64,000 nucleotides of DNA from Selaginella moellendorffii (taxonomy: Eukaryota; Streptophyta; Lycopodiopsida; Selaginellales; Selaginellaceae). The notes under the pieces are model-generated. The model made no database searches and was not told the origin of the DNA. It saw only the letters and a program-made list of their open reading frames with translations. The stretch is taken from positions 5,535,876 to 5,599,875 of the forward strand of contig NW_003314262.1 in assembly GCF_000143415.4 (NCBI RefSeq). Reading direction: 5' to 3'. This document shows positions 34,990 to 48,723 of this stretch, in pieces. Position 1 is the stretch's first letter, and the number at the start of each line of letters is the position of its first letter. Made by a program: the position numbers and the translations under genes.

Positions 34990-37900
34990 AACCCTAGCTA
35001 GTCAATTCAAATTTAACGCGGGAATAAACACTTCCATAAAGGTTATTAAACGCTTATTTCGTATTAACAGGAGAACACACATTTTAAACACTGGTTTAGG
35101 GTTTAGGGTCTAATTAACTCGCTACTTGTTCTACAGCCAACCATAGGTCAAGTTGTAATTCGTTGTGCTTGCTTAAATACAAAAACCTGCAAGCTAGGTT
35201 ACTAGCTTTTAGGTATATAATATAGCTTTCAATTTGGAAATTATTTGGTTGTGATAGTTGAAAGGTTGAAGCACATGTATTTAAGTTCTCCCCTTATATG
35301 CTTTTATTTTATAAGGAATTTTAAATATCTACAAGTTATAATAAAATATTGGCTCAACAGTCTTTATTTTGACTAATTGGAGATTAATATTTGAGCTTGT
35401 CACAATGAGAAAGAAAACTTCCTGAGCTACCTCTCTAAATTTTATTGTATTATATATCAATTATATAGTATGAAGTAATGAATTCTTTGGTGTCTTTCTG
35501 ATTCTAACTTGATGTTTTATAGGTTTAGTGCAAGCTTATCAACTAGTAATACTGCATGCAAAGAGGTTTCTCACTCCAAAACTATTTTAAAATGAGAGTT
35601 TGTTTATACTATGTTTAGCTTAAATCCTAAAATAATATATTGGGTTTTAAAATTTGAAGAGATTTAAAAGCTAAACATAAACTATTAAATATAATTCATT
35701 TTGTTAAATGAAAGCTTGTTATTTAGCAATTGATAACTAAAAATTTGAGATGCTCCTCAAAAATATGGTAGAGGTTCTAATGAAATTTAAATGCCCTTTA
35801 ATTATTTTCTTAACAACTGAATTACATCATGAATTAACTTCAAATAACTTCTCCCACCATATGACTTGGAGCTTTGGCACAATTGCTATAATTTATTGAT
35901 GGTAATGTGGTCTTAATCAATATTATTGAAAGTGTTAAATAAAGAGATTGAAATCTTGAAGAATTTTTCAAAAAAGAGGGAGAACATGAAGATGTGTCCC
36001 AACCAAAGAGATTCAAAAGGCTACATAAAATGTTGAAGTGGAATATTAGTTAAGCTGTAAAACAATTGAAATTTTGACTTTGTTGAGAAAACTATGGAAC
36101 CCAAACCATGTATCATACTTTATTAACATACCAATCTTTAACTTTAAATTAAGAAGCCATAATTTATATTAAATATTTTATTAAAGTTGCAAATGAAGTG
36201 TTGTGTTAGATTGCTCTAACACTTTCTAGGACTTTTACAGAGTATTTATATTTGATTAGAGCTAAATAATAAAATTTGAGGAAGCCATTGAATGTTTTAT
36301 TTCGTTAAAGTGGGACTTTTCATAATCCTACTTATGGTGTGTGGCCACATACCATTTTTATAACAACAATAAAAACTTGAAGTTTTAACTTTATAATTTA
36401 TAAATTAAAAACTTTTCATATGATTTTGTGTTATAATATTGTGAAATATAAAAAAATAAATTAAAAAACTGATAGAAATATTAATAAATATTAATTAAGT
36501 ACTAGGAAATGGCATGTGGACACATGCTAATTAATGTCCCACTTTACTGAATAAGTCCCACTTTAACAAAATAAAGCATTTGATATCATATTAAAATTTT
36601 GTCATTGAGAAAAGACAATAGAAATAATAATAAAATATTAAAATAATAAAGAAGAAAAAATAGATGTATTTAATAATTTAGCCCCAAGTTAATCCAAAAA
36701 TGTAATCCATGTTAATTCCATATAATCATCTATGTGCATAGAAGGTCTTGAATTCAAATCCCATGAATAAAGGCTTGGGGTTCAATTCCCATTGTGGTCA
36801 GTAGTAGTGAATATACTCTTCATTAAAACAAAGAAAAATAAAAATTATATAACATATAATAAATTCTTTAGAAAATAATATATCACCAAATAATATTTCA
36901 CCCCAAAAGGAAGTATGTGTTGTTCAAGATGTTTTTCAATAGATTTACTACTGATCTCACCAAAAAATGCATATTTTTTCATGGCAATAGTGTTTATTAC
37001 ATTTCCCCTTGCAAGCCTTTTAGTGGTATATTTATTTATTTTACCATAGGCTGCATGATATAATAGTTTTAAAACTTTATTTTGTATTTATGAAAGTATC
37101 TAGTGATAAAATAGTTCTTTGTTTTGCAATCAATAAAATTACATATTTTATAAATTATATTAATTCCAAGATAACACTTCTTATAGTGTGTAAATTGGTT
37201 GTATAAACACCTTTTACATGTAGGTTTACATATGTTTTATGCAATGCCAATACAATACTTCAAAACATGCTTTTTAAATTTTACTCATTGTGTAATCAAA
37301 GTTGTTTAAATACTTTTAAAAGGACTTGTCTCAAAGAAACATAAAAATATAATCTCTTAAATAAGATTTTCCAAAGTTAAAATAAGCTTTGATCTTAGAG
37401 TTATCAAAACAAAACATGTGGTATTTCTTACAAGGAATCTAAAGGGAAACTCATGATTGTAAGCACTTGTTATATTTTAACAATAATGGTAAAAGTTTTG
37501 TGTTAAGTAACATAAAAATTATACAAGTAATTTTGGAAGCAATTTCTATGAACCACAAGCACAATTACAAGTAATAATCTTTATGGAAGTTTCAACTTTT
37601 ATGAATTTCACAAACTTGCAAATTTACATAAAACACTTGGACCACAAAAAAGAATTAAGAATGACTTACCACTAGTGGGATGATACTAGGTAAAAGCTAT
37701 TTATGGTCTTTAAACCATTTTTTTATTGTGCTTGAACAAAATTCTATAGTTATTAACAACAAATAAGAATTATAAACTTTTAATCAGTGTCTAGAGAGAA
37801 TGTTTAAGGTAGTTTTTCTTTAAGTTGTGATTGTCATTACTACAAAAATTATATTTAATCTTTATTTAACAGTTTTACATTTTATAAACATTGAAGTAAA

Positions 37901-38329
37901 TAATGGAAGATTTTTTACATAATTAATTATTATTATTAACTATGAAGCCTCTTAGAAATTAAAAGATCAATGTTTAATAATATTACTTTTAATAGTTGAA
38001 CTAAAATTAATATAAATTATTGAGTGCATAGAATACAAAAATGCAATATAAAAATGTGTGTATTAAATTACCCCAAAAACCTTAGCTTATATATATGGTT
38101 AGGATTGAAACCAATCCAATAGGTATCAAAATCCCACTACACTAATATTAATATATAACATCATAACCCTACACTTGGACCTTATATCATCCTTTACTCT
38201 CAGAAAGATGGAAGGTAATTAAAGTCTTGTAGCGGGATTTGGAAAAATATTAAAAGGAAGCATTAGTGAATTTGTAAGTGGTGTAATTTTTTTCTGATCC
38301 AATTGTAACTATTGCACATACATAATTTT
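34990..38329. other. AT-rich intergenic DNA
   Basis: No gene seen over 3.3 kb. Two tandem TTTAGGG units at 35095-35108 form a tiny interstitial telomere-like repeat. A MITE-like inverted-repeat element lies at 36291-36580 and is listed separately. The motif around CTACACTAATATTAATATATA at 38135 recurs at 48565. Confidence 0.55.
36291..36580. mobile_element. MITE-like element with long terminal inverted repeats
   Basis: The left end AATGTTTTATTTCGTTAAAGTGGGACTT is the near-complement of the right end AAGTCCCACTTTAACAAAATAAAGCATT. The inverted repeats extend with mismatches for about 65 nt, to a GTGGCCACAT / ATGTGGACAC pair. Length is about 290 nt, with no coding capacity. A target-site duplication is not clear. 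Confidence 0.6.
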
Positions 38330-39474
38330 TGTAGCGCACGTGGTTTTGACCCTTTATTCTATGGTGATTTACCATAGGATAACACCACGAAGCGGAACCT
38401 AAACCCTCTTTGTGCCACGTGACAGATGCCACGTGTCACATACCACGTGTCCGTGCCACGTGTCCATAGGAACCCGAGGTTCAGGGCCTTGGGCCACTGA
38501 ACGAAGGAACGGTGCCAAACTCCCAAGCCTGACGCCAAGGAGTGATGAAACCGGACCACAGAGCAACTCCCGAGCATATAGCCCAAGGAGCGAAGGGACA
38601 GGGGCCCAGAGCGACTTGGAACAGTCCTAGAGCAACCAGCATCCCAATGCCAGGACCAGCACGCAAAACGGAGCCAAACGGAGTCTGGCGCTATTTCGGC
38701 ATACCGGTGGCCTAACGCGAGGATATGGGTACTCCACCAACTAGCATGGAATGGAACTTGGGCTTAGACCCAAGCCGGACGCAGAACAAGGACAGGCACG
38801 CAAGCGGGAGCTAGACTATGCCTCAGGTTGGTCGGCCATGCCCGACCTACCCACTATCCCTACTATACATTTGGAACCCCCCATAGCCCCCCCCCCCTTG
38901 AGGAACACACGCTTTGGGCTTTCACCCCAAGCCTCCCTTAGTATCAGGAGTTAGTCTCTGGGACAAACTCGAAACTTACTAAATATGGAATGTCCTTAGA
39001 TTGTGAATTTGGACACGGGACGAACACCATTGTGTTCAGGCCGATCTCTACATTCCGTAGATATGCCAAATGAGCAAATCTGGACACTTTCCATAAATAG
39101 CATTTGGGACCGAAATGAGACTAACACAAAGGGCATGATAGCGAGGGTGTTTGGCAGACACGGTAAGCTATCATCCAGCGATATTGAGGGACCAATCTCA
39201 ATATACGAGGGTTCTTGTCAAGCCAGTGCAAGACAGAGCAAAAGAGAACTAAAAGCCAGGCCGAGTATGCTCAGCTAAAAACACATAGGAGTTCCTACCT
39301 TATGTCCATCTGGCTAAGTACAGGTGCTAAGCCCAGTAAACTAACACTTGAACAAGAGGGGCTAATAAAGGGAACCAGCAATACCGACCTCCTGCCATCG
39401 TGGCAGTAAGGTAAGAGTGTCCGTAAGGACTAGCCGACAGGTAACTTTCGATACCTGAAGTCACATTCGCGACA
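38330..39474 (-). repeat. 3' LTR (full length)
   Basis: It begins TGTCGCG after the purine tract and ends CTACA on the minus strand. It holds five ACGTG cores, four of them in a row between about 38415 and 38465, plus one at 38338. The first 700 plus-strand bases match the right LTR with only about three substitutions and one poly-C length change. Confidence 0.75.
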
Positions 39475-42400
39475 CTCTCCCCCCCTTGGGAAGATCGACG
39501 TCCTCGTCGATGCACACTCGAGTCTAGAATACCGCCAAGGAAACAACTCCAGAAAAAGTTCACGGTACTCACACTATGTGAGAAATGCACCAACTTAAAT
39601 GAGTTAAGGGGGCAACCTCTTTGTCTAACGCGGATGCGCTACCAGCTTAGACACCTTCCGGCCGTCGCCGACAAGGAAATGACCAACGGAGTCAGCCACC
39701 CCTGCTGCTCTGGGAGTCACCCAGCTTACAAAAGTGTGATATGCCCTGCCCGCAGGAACATAGAGAGAGAAGCCAGAGGCCCCTACCCTCCTAAGCAAAG
39801 AAACCAAACCCGTCGGTAAGGTTTAGATAGACTACTGTAAACAGGCAGTTAGAGTTGTTTACACGGTCACGCCCTTTCAACGGAATAAGGACCATCGACA
39901 AAGAGGCGGGTTATGTGACCAGTCGACAGTAGCTACCCCATGACTAGAGATTTCACCATGCACACGAAGTGCCGAAGCCAGTCTGCCCATTACTGGCCCA
40001 AACTCAAAGATCAATGGATGGACAATATCAAAGTCAGAGACAATGATATCTGAGAAGCTTAATTACTAGTGATTATATCTTAGAGTAGAACACAAAAGTA
40101 TTCTAAGCAAGTTATCATCCGATAAACCAGTAGTATTGTAGATAGGAACCACCAACAGATCATCATAATTTGGCAAACACAGGAATGACCATCCAACAAA
40201 ATTCAATAGTTAGTATATCATCAAGGAAACTCAATGATGAAACTTAACTATCGAAGATAGTAGATAGTAAGCCAACAACTTACTAGAGAGAACTCAAAGA
40301 ACACAAAGTATCATTGACTAACAAGCACAATGCTAGCGAATGTATCACCCAAAGGAAATAATATCCAAATCTATCAAAACTAACTCGAGCAACAATCAAC
40401 AGAAGAAAATGAATGTGGTAAGACCAACAAACACTCATTCCTGCCAACTATCACAAAAGCCAATCTGAATAGATCCCAGCCAACAATACCAAGGAACTCA
40501 AGTTGCCTAAGCAAGTGTCAGCAACATCCTACTGACGTCTCAAACCCAAGAGACCAATCCAGAGCAAACCACAAAGAACATGTGGTATTGCCAAAAGCCA
40601 AAAGCCATCAAAGAGAACAACCAACTATCATGAAAGATCGTCAATCATTCCATCAATAAAGAGATGCATAATCATCGTCTAAGAAGGAATCCACCATCCC
40701 GAAGAACGGCAAACCATTCTATACCAACAATAATCAAGCAAAACTTTTTGACATGGATAATCAACTTTCCTAGAGGATAGTTAATCAGCACCAATGATTG
40801 CTAGATGCAAAAGCCAACTTCAACATCGAAGCTAATGAGCCAAAATGCCTTCCCCCAACAACTTCAAACAAATGGAACAATGAGCATAAAACTCAAGGAA
40901 CCGAAAGTTCAAAGAAGTCTATAGCCAAGTCTTGTCTAACAATGATCACGAGTCACATAGAAGCTAACTTCAATGTTAAAGAAGAAATCATGGTGCAACC
41001 CACAATATCTTCCTCAACACATCCATAAGCCAAACTTCATAATACCAAAGCTAACGAAGAGCATTTCTGCATCAATCCAAAAGCTAAGTATAACGAAGCT
41101 ATGCTCAACAAGTGATCATCAAACGATCCTCCATGAATCCATCTACAGCAAGACGTAACTCACCTCATAACAAGCACAAGAAAAATCATTAATGATTGAT
41201 ATATCTCAATTGAAATCCAAGAAGGATTCAATCACTTCAATGCCAATCACTAACTCTTACTCTTATAGAGGTAGCATTGTTCACGACTAAATCACTTTTC
41301 AAGGAAAAACTAAAGCTCAACCTCAACTAAGCAATCTCGTCTAGAACACAACTAACCCAAACTTGCTACTCAGTTCATTTGAACATCAATACAGTTGCTA
41401 ACTAGCAATTGCCTGAATGCTAACAACACAAAGCTAAAGCCAAATCATCAACACTTTTTATCAAGACTAATGAAACTCAATATCAATCCTATGGAGAGAT
41501 ATCTCATTTCATTTTACCTCAACATCAACAATGTCAATGACAAGGCATCACTTCAATGCCATCAACAACAGAACAAAGCTAGCAGAAAGCAAGAGTGAAT
41601 CACCACCCAAAGCTCTCTAGCAACCAAGCTAACCAAGGTCGAAGATACCTTAGTCAGTATCCGAGACCAATCCTCCAACAATACTCAGTTACAGATAACA
41701 CTTCCTCAAGGAGTGAATCACCACGTCCAAGACTCAATGAAATCCAACACTATAGACCAAACGTAACCAAATGATATCGACAAAGGAATTGACATGCCAA
41801 CATGGAAAAACCACGCCAGCCTAATGACACGATCCTCCGCAACACCATCCGGTAAAGCAAGCCCATCACTGTTAAATCATCATCGAGCAAAGTAAGTGTC
41901 AACAGTCCTTGACGAAGTCTACAAGTAATCACTAGTCACAAAGCAACTAACAATCACTCCTCAACTTGCCTTCATAAGACCCAAACACCAACTCTTGTCA
42001 TCAAGTTACATACTTGTCCAACATGAACATAATACCCCAAGTATGAGATAAAAGTTCATAGACAAGCACAAACTAAATGACCACTCGAATCCAACTCAAC
42101 CGCAATAAGCTCACTAATGCATTTTAGTCAATAGCTCTGAGCATGCCTTGAAGAGGCTAGCTATGTGATCAACACTCAGTCGAAACTAAAGTGAAGACCA
42201 TGAGATGGACTCATATCAGTACACAACTTCCTCATAGACAAAGCTATAGTACGGGTACCAACATCTCAACCTCAAACAACTAAGTTGGACATCACCATCC
42301 TCAGCCAAGGTGCAGGGCCACCAAGACCAAGTCAAGATCAGTGAGAACTCACTACTCTCATAGAGTCTAACGTAATGCAAGGTGCAAACTGTCACCAAGC

Positions 42401-44455
42401 ACAATGCTACAAAAGAAAGGCACAAGGGTCACCTTTCTTAGAAAAGCGCAACAGCCACTTTTCTACACCAACTCTAGACTCTATCCAACTCAATTGTTTT
42501 AGCCCCAAAAGTCAGCATCCCTTTCGGGCCGCAATATACAAACTACCTATCAAGGTCTAAGCTAACCAAAGTCAACTCCAACCCCTTCACTAGTTTGTAC
42601 TGGCTTATGAAAACGGAAAGGTTTTCGGACAAAGTGATCAACAGATCAGCCATTGGAAAAGCCTAAGAAAATTTGTGGAAAATTTCCATCCTAGAGAAAG
42701 AATGACTCTCAGTCCAGGATTGCAAACTTTCAAGACTCAACCAACTTCATCCTACAAACAACTTCACATAGGTTCACCTCAACACAAATTCTCATGATCG
42801 AACAACATGCTTAAGCATCGAACATCTTTGCCCATATAACCGACATCCAACACTGACATCCGCAAAGTGCAAAATGAACATCCAAGGCTTGATCACGAAG
42901 ACCACATCTTTGGATATCCACATTGCACTAACACTCTTCTTCAACCATCTTCAAGATCCAATGTGAAGCCAAAACACTAACAAGAAAAATGACATGGAAA
43001 ATCAAGCTCTAAGGAAAATTCCTCATCACTCGAATCAACAATGCCACTTCCACTAACACAAGTGCTAGCGATGTCAATGCATCAACCTCACACCTTCTCC
43101 ATCCAATAATCTACTCCAAGTGCTAACGGATCAATAGATAAGCTATAGCAAATGAATGCTACAACCCATTCCCAACACCTTATGGGCAAACCCTTAAGGA
43201 AACAAGGTACCAACATAAGCTTAGCATAATGGACCACCAGTGAGAATCCAGTCAAAGCTACTATAATGCTACTTCGTGCAAGTAGACTAGCTTCTCCATC
43301 AACCACTTTGGGGTTGATCATCATTTACCCAAGCAACTTCGTAAACACATTGCTCATTATCACATGGATATGATATAAATCACAATGACTTGATCATCAA
43401 TTGAGTAACGCAATGAGCAAGGCTTATGTCATTATTTCAAACGTTTATGTGAATATCAAATGCCAACTCAATTCGACAAAATGCAACATAAATGCCACAC
43501 TCCACCAATAGAGGTTTACGACACCCAACACCACTAACTTTTGTTCACAACACGGACAAGCTCATGCCACTCTCTTTCTGACCAAACTCAACACTAATCC
43601 AACACCAAGCTACTCAAGGAGCAATAGCAAGGTTCCCCGGAAAAGAATTGAGCATTGCAACCCAAGTCTTCCAATAGCGAGCCTAGACAAAATGGTTTAG
43701 TGTTTCACCACTATCCATCCCATAACTCACCACTTGTAAGACCATCACTTCCAACATGCATCAAGGTAGGGACTCTTGATTGCATGATGTGAACACAAGC
43801 AATGAGTTAACACCTCGTTGCAAATCATCTTTCCAAGAAGAGAGAATGATTTACGTATTTGATCCTTCGTCCCTGACGACTCTCTTTCCGGCCTCATCTT
43901 GACTAAACCTCAAGCTTGCTTTCGCACTGCCTTCAGTTCAATCCAAGAAAAATTTATGAGAGAGCACGGTCATGATTACTTGAACCAATAGACTAATCCC
44001 TATAGTCTTGATTGATCCACTTATAATCATACCTAGGAAGGATCCACTAGTGCCGTGCTAAACAGCTACGGACCAGCCTATTTGCCACTCATAGCAAACC
44101 CAGGGAGGTTTGCTTTCACCCATGGTACATGGAACAACTCATGGAACCAACGATAGGCTAACATTAATCCTGCCAACTCAAAGTGTAACCTCAAGTTGCT
44201 AATGTGCCTCACTCACGAGCCCAAGCGCAAACTCGTGCTACTGGAACAACTCAATCCTTCCTATGAGCCCAAGAGCAAGCTCATATAATACGGTACAAAA
44301 CGGTAACCAAAACCATACCCAAGGAACGATTGCGAAGTCATTGCACCCAAACGTGTACCCACTCGGATCATCGTTTTCATCTCTGCGTATGCAACAAGAC
44401 TAGTTGCCCAATCTCATTGAATAGTACTCGCTGAGACTCATTCTCTGATACCAAA

Positions 44456-45156
44456 TGTAGCGCACGTGGTTTTGACCCTTTATCCTATGGTGATTTACCA
44501 TAGGATAACACCACGAAGCGGAACCTAAACCCTCTTTGTGCCACGTGACAGATGCCATGTGTCACATACCACGTGTCCGTGCCACGTGTCCATAGGAACC
44601 CGAGGTTCAGGGCCTTGGGCCACTGAACGAAGGAACGGTGCCAAACTCCCAAGCCTGACGCCAAGGAGTGATGAAACCGGACCACAGAGCAACTCCCGAG
44701 CATATAGCCCAAGGAGCGAAGGGACAGGGGCCCGGAGCGACTTGGAACAGTCCTAGAGCAACCAGCATCCCAATGCCAGGACCAGCACGCAAAACGGAGC
44801 CAAACGGAGTCTGGCGCTATTTCGGCATACCGGTGGCCTAACGCGAGGATATGGGTACTCCACCAACTAGCATGGAATGGAACTTGGGCTTAGACCCAAG
44901 CCGGACGCAGAACAAGGACAGGCACGCAAGCGGGAGCTAGACTATGCCTCAGGTTGGTCGGCCATGCCCGACCTACCCACTATCCCTACTATACATTTGG
45001 AACCCCCCATAGCCCCCCCCCCCCTTGAGGAACACACGCTTTGGGCTTTCACCCCAAGCCTCCCTTAGTATCAGGAGTTAGTCTCTGGGACAAACTCGAA
45101 ACTTACTAAATATGGAATGTCCTTAGATTGTGAATTTGGACACGGGACGAACACCA
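44456..45156 (-). repeat. 5' LTR (truncated)
   Basis: Matches 38330-39029 almost perfectly. Similarity stops at 45156, after which unrelated AT-rich DNA starts. One of the ACGTG cores is mutated here (CCATGTG for CCACGTG). Confidence 0.78.
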
Positions 45157-48100
45157 TTGTTGCTAAACACTCCTTTGTCATCACTCTTTTGCATCAACAC
45201 ACATTTGAGACCAATATCAAAAGTATTCACTTATAAGATGAAAGGTCAAGTGTAACTAAGACATGCCAAAACTAGAGGAGTTGTTAACACCTTTTTAAGA
45301 TCCACAAATGTCCACTTATAATCCTCAGACTAAATGAAAGATGACACTGATGACTTTAGCAACATTTATAATGGTGTAGTATAATTAGAAAAATGATCAA
45401 CAAAATTATCAAAATATTGCATCTTACTAAGAAAGCATCGCATATGATTTATATACTTTAGAGTAAAGAACTTCAAAACAATGATAAATTTGTCAATGGA
45501 ACAAAAGTGAAAGGAATAAAAGAGATATAAAGGAGTATGAAACAAAAAGGGAGAAGCTTCAAAGTTATATTTGGCATGATTGTATTGCACAAAAATGATA
45601 TCAAAAACTTAATTTAGCACTATTTACAATGATTGTAGCTCAAGTTTATGATCACCCACATGCATAACTAAGTCTATCTCATCCCACACACATATATGTG
45701 TATGGCCATTGTCATGGATAATAAAAACTAGCTCTATCATATAATACAAATGTAGAAAACAATATAAAGCATTATAGAAAATAAGCTTTAAACTATATCA
45801 ACTAACACAAAGGAGATAACAAAGGGACCTTTTGTTATAAAACTAAACTTAAAAAGTGAACATTAGATAAACTAATACCAAGTGAATCCTTATTCCTGAA
45901 AGAAGTATAAAATTATTCACACAACACTAATATGATATTGTTAATGTTAAGGCTTTCACCTAGGAAATGAGGGATGCCAAGCTAGAAAAAGCCAACAACA
46001 CTAATATAAGTTGCTAATCTTATCATATGCCTAATAATGAACTTTATAGCCATGATCACATCCTTGTCTCTGTTGAAGAGAAACATTAAAGGTGACTAGG
46101 GTAAGTGCATACACAAGTCCCAAGATTTACACATGCTTCAACTCCCACTTGAACATAGGCAACAACAATGTCAACTTTCATTGAAACAAAATTGGAAGGT
46201 GGAATTACAACACATGCAAATCTCCACAAGTGGGAGAGATGATATCATAGTATTATGTTAGTTGAAAAGCATTGTCAAGGGCCCCATATGATCTTGACAA
46301 AGTGCTAGTTATAATATACCCAACATGATCTATTCTAACATATTGAGCTCCACACGAAGCAAAAAACTCCCAAAGTAAACAGTAAATTGTATAAAAAACT
46401 CAAATAGCTCTTGATAGAGATAATGCAATTACTATAAGATATCATCACAATCATTAATATATTAAAATGCATACTTGAAGATGTCCAGAAAAAAAACTCC
46501 AATCTACACAAGTGGTTGCACTTAAATTATTATACTATTGTAATACCATCCTTTAGAGACATGTGTAAACACTGCTAAGGGGGGTGCTTTCCAACTGATT
46601 AGAATTTCTTAAAGTGTATAACATGAGTTAATAAATTTCCCATCCAATAAATATTTTTTTCTCATAGTATATGTATAGTATGGGCTATCTCCAAAACTTT
46701 TTTTAAGGTGGAAATCCATATATATTCACTATAATCAAAAAAAAAAACAGTACAAAAATATAAGGCTTAACCATTCAAAAATCATAGTTGATTACTCTAT
46801 AACCACTTGAGTTTTAGGGCAACTAGGAACCAATAACAAGAGGCTTAGTTTTGGCTATAATGGATTAATATTAGAGTTGGTTGTCACCTCTCTTGTCTAT
46901 GAAGTTACTATAAATGAAGTATGCAAAATTAGTTAAGAATTAATGAATAAAGGTAATTATTTATAAAGAAGCTCTCCAAGCTCGTAGTGCTAGGGGATGT
47001 TCAACACTAGAATTTCCTCCCCGGGCTCAAAATTTAACTTAAAGTCATGCTGAAAAGATTAGATGAAGATGTTGTTTATTCTATATTTTTGCACAACTAC
47101 TTCTAATCCTTGTTTGAAAAGGCTCTTTGAAGCTTTTCTTGCAACAAGTCTAACTTGTTTGTCCATTTTTCTTTTCTCCCTCTCCAAGTTTTATACTTCT
47201 TTTACTATTGTTACTTATTTTGCTTTAAGTTGCCTCAATATTGCCTTCTCCCATTAGTTCTTCTCATTAACTAATCTCTTTTTCTCTTTTACATAAGCTT
47301 TTTCATTTGTTATAGCCTCTCATTTAGCTTTTCTTCTTGCCTCTTTTTCTACCTTGTCTTTTTTTTTGGCTTTTTCCTTGGTCTCAATATGAGCAATGTA
47401 TTCTATATTAATGAGTGTATAGGGAATAGAGACGAACCTCTGCTTCTCTCCTGCTTATGGGTGTTGTTAAGTTTGAGTAGAGAACAGTATTGTGAGTTCA
47501 ACTATAAATTCTTCTATTGTTGGCTCGTGAGCTTCTTCCATTGTATAGTTTACATCTACAGCAACTATAACACTTAGCAACGGCTCCAAATCATCATCAT
47601 CATTGTCATCCACACTTATATCAAATGTAAGTCTCTTCATCTTCATCTTTTTAAAGTTTCTTACTTATGCTTTATAAAGCTATAGCCATGTGAAATTCGG
47701 CATCTATAGTTGCACAATCAAGAAGCTAAAGTCTAGTTTTTTTAAAACTAGCAATGATGTTTGCAAGAGTTAGAGCCTTGTCAAGTGCTCTTCTTGCCAT
47801 TCCTGCTAAGATCTTTACTAAACTGTATCCATGAAATCCTATCTCCATGTACTTAGCATGGATGGCTTTGAACACTACTTTAAAAGGTTTGAAGCAGCAC
47901 ATTAAGAGATTGCATGACCATCCATCACAATGCAAGCTCAATTTGTTGGAGAGATGCCTCTTGGGATGACTCTTGCAAAATGTTCAAATAAGTAAACCCA
48001 TTGTTGCTCATCCATGCATTAACTTGTACTTGCATGGATGCTCTAGACTTGCACAATTTCAACCAGCTTATTCAATTATGCCTTTAGAATATGTAGTGAT

Positions 48101-48723
48101 TTGGAAAGTTCTAGCCATTTATAGCAATAGCACAAATGATTGTCATCCTTTGACGTTCATTTGGAACAACATTAAAAATTATGTGCACTTGCTTGTTAGA
48201 TACCATATGACAGCCTTGATCAAGTGTAAAATAAAGATTTTATTTAGTGTGGTTTTGGTATGTCTTTGTTTCTTGTATAATTGGATGTAAATCTTTGTAG
48301 AGTTTTGTTAAGTACACCAAGAAATATTTAAGGACTTCCAACTCATTTAACTATGGTTTGAAGCAATCTAGATTCTAGAGTTATAAAAACAATTGAATGT
48401 GACTAGTAAAATTAGTTGCTACATCAATTAGATAGAATATCAGATCAGTTAGAGATAATACAAAAAGTAAATCTAAACAAAAAACCACTTCTAGAACAAT
48501 TGAAGATGCCTCTTAACTCCACTAATGTGAGTGCACTGGAATATAAAATAGAATTCATAAATATGCACTACACTAATATTAATATATAGCATCGTATCTG
48601 GACCTCACAAACTAATAATGATAATTTTTATTAACAAATTATTATAAGTTAATACTTTTGAAATTAACGGCTGCTTTATTTATTTAAGGTTTTATAAGGC
48701 GGGAAAATTCAACGAGGTAGGGC
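45157..48723. other. AT-rich intergenic DNA
   Basis: No gene seen. Short frames around 46.9-48.3 kb have no recognisable domain. The motif at 48560-48610 matches 38130-38180. The last 60 nt before 48724 should hold the UGT core promoter. Confidence 0.5.

Larger units (their letters stand above)
38330..45156 (-). mobile_element. Non-autonomous LTR retrotransposon (LARD-like), 5' LTR truncated
   Basis: Near-identical direct repeats (38330-39029 and 44456-45156) flank about 5.4 kb. On the minus strand the right repeat ends in CTACA and is followed after two bases by TGGTATCAGAGA (44442-44453), an initiator-Met tRNA primer-binding site, so the element reads right to left. A purine tract AAGGGGGGGAGAG (about 39475-39487) precedes TGTCGCG at 39474, so the true 3' LTR is probably 38330-39474 (1145 nt) and the right LTR is missing its first ~445 nt. 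No frame in the interior exceeds about 90 codons and none resembles gag, protease, RT or integrase. No target duplication was found, as expected after truncation. Confidence 0.8.

Noticed and set aside
35095-35108. TTTAGGG repeats as a telomere
   Set aside because: Only two units, inside the chromosome between genes.
38412-38954. Short frames repeated in both LTRs (for example 38412-38630 and 44538-44756)
   Set aside because: They repeat only because the LTRs repeat; no start context or family.
39640-44440. Search for gag, protease, reverse transcriptase or integrase in the LTR element
   Set aside because: No frame long enough and no YXDD-, HHCC- or CCHC-like motif recognised by eye on either strand.
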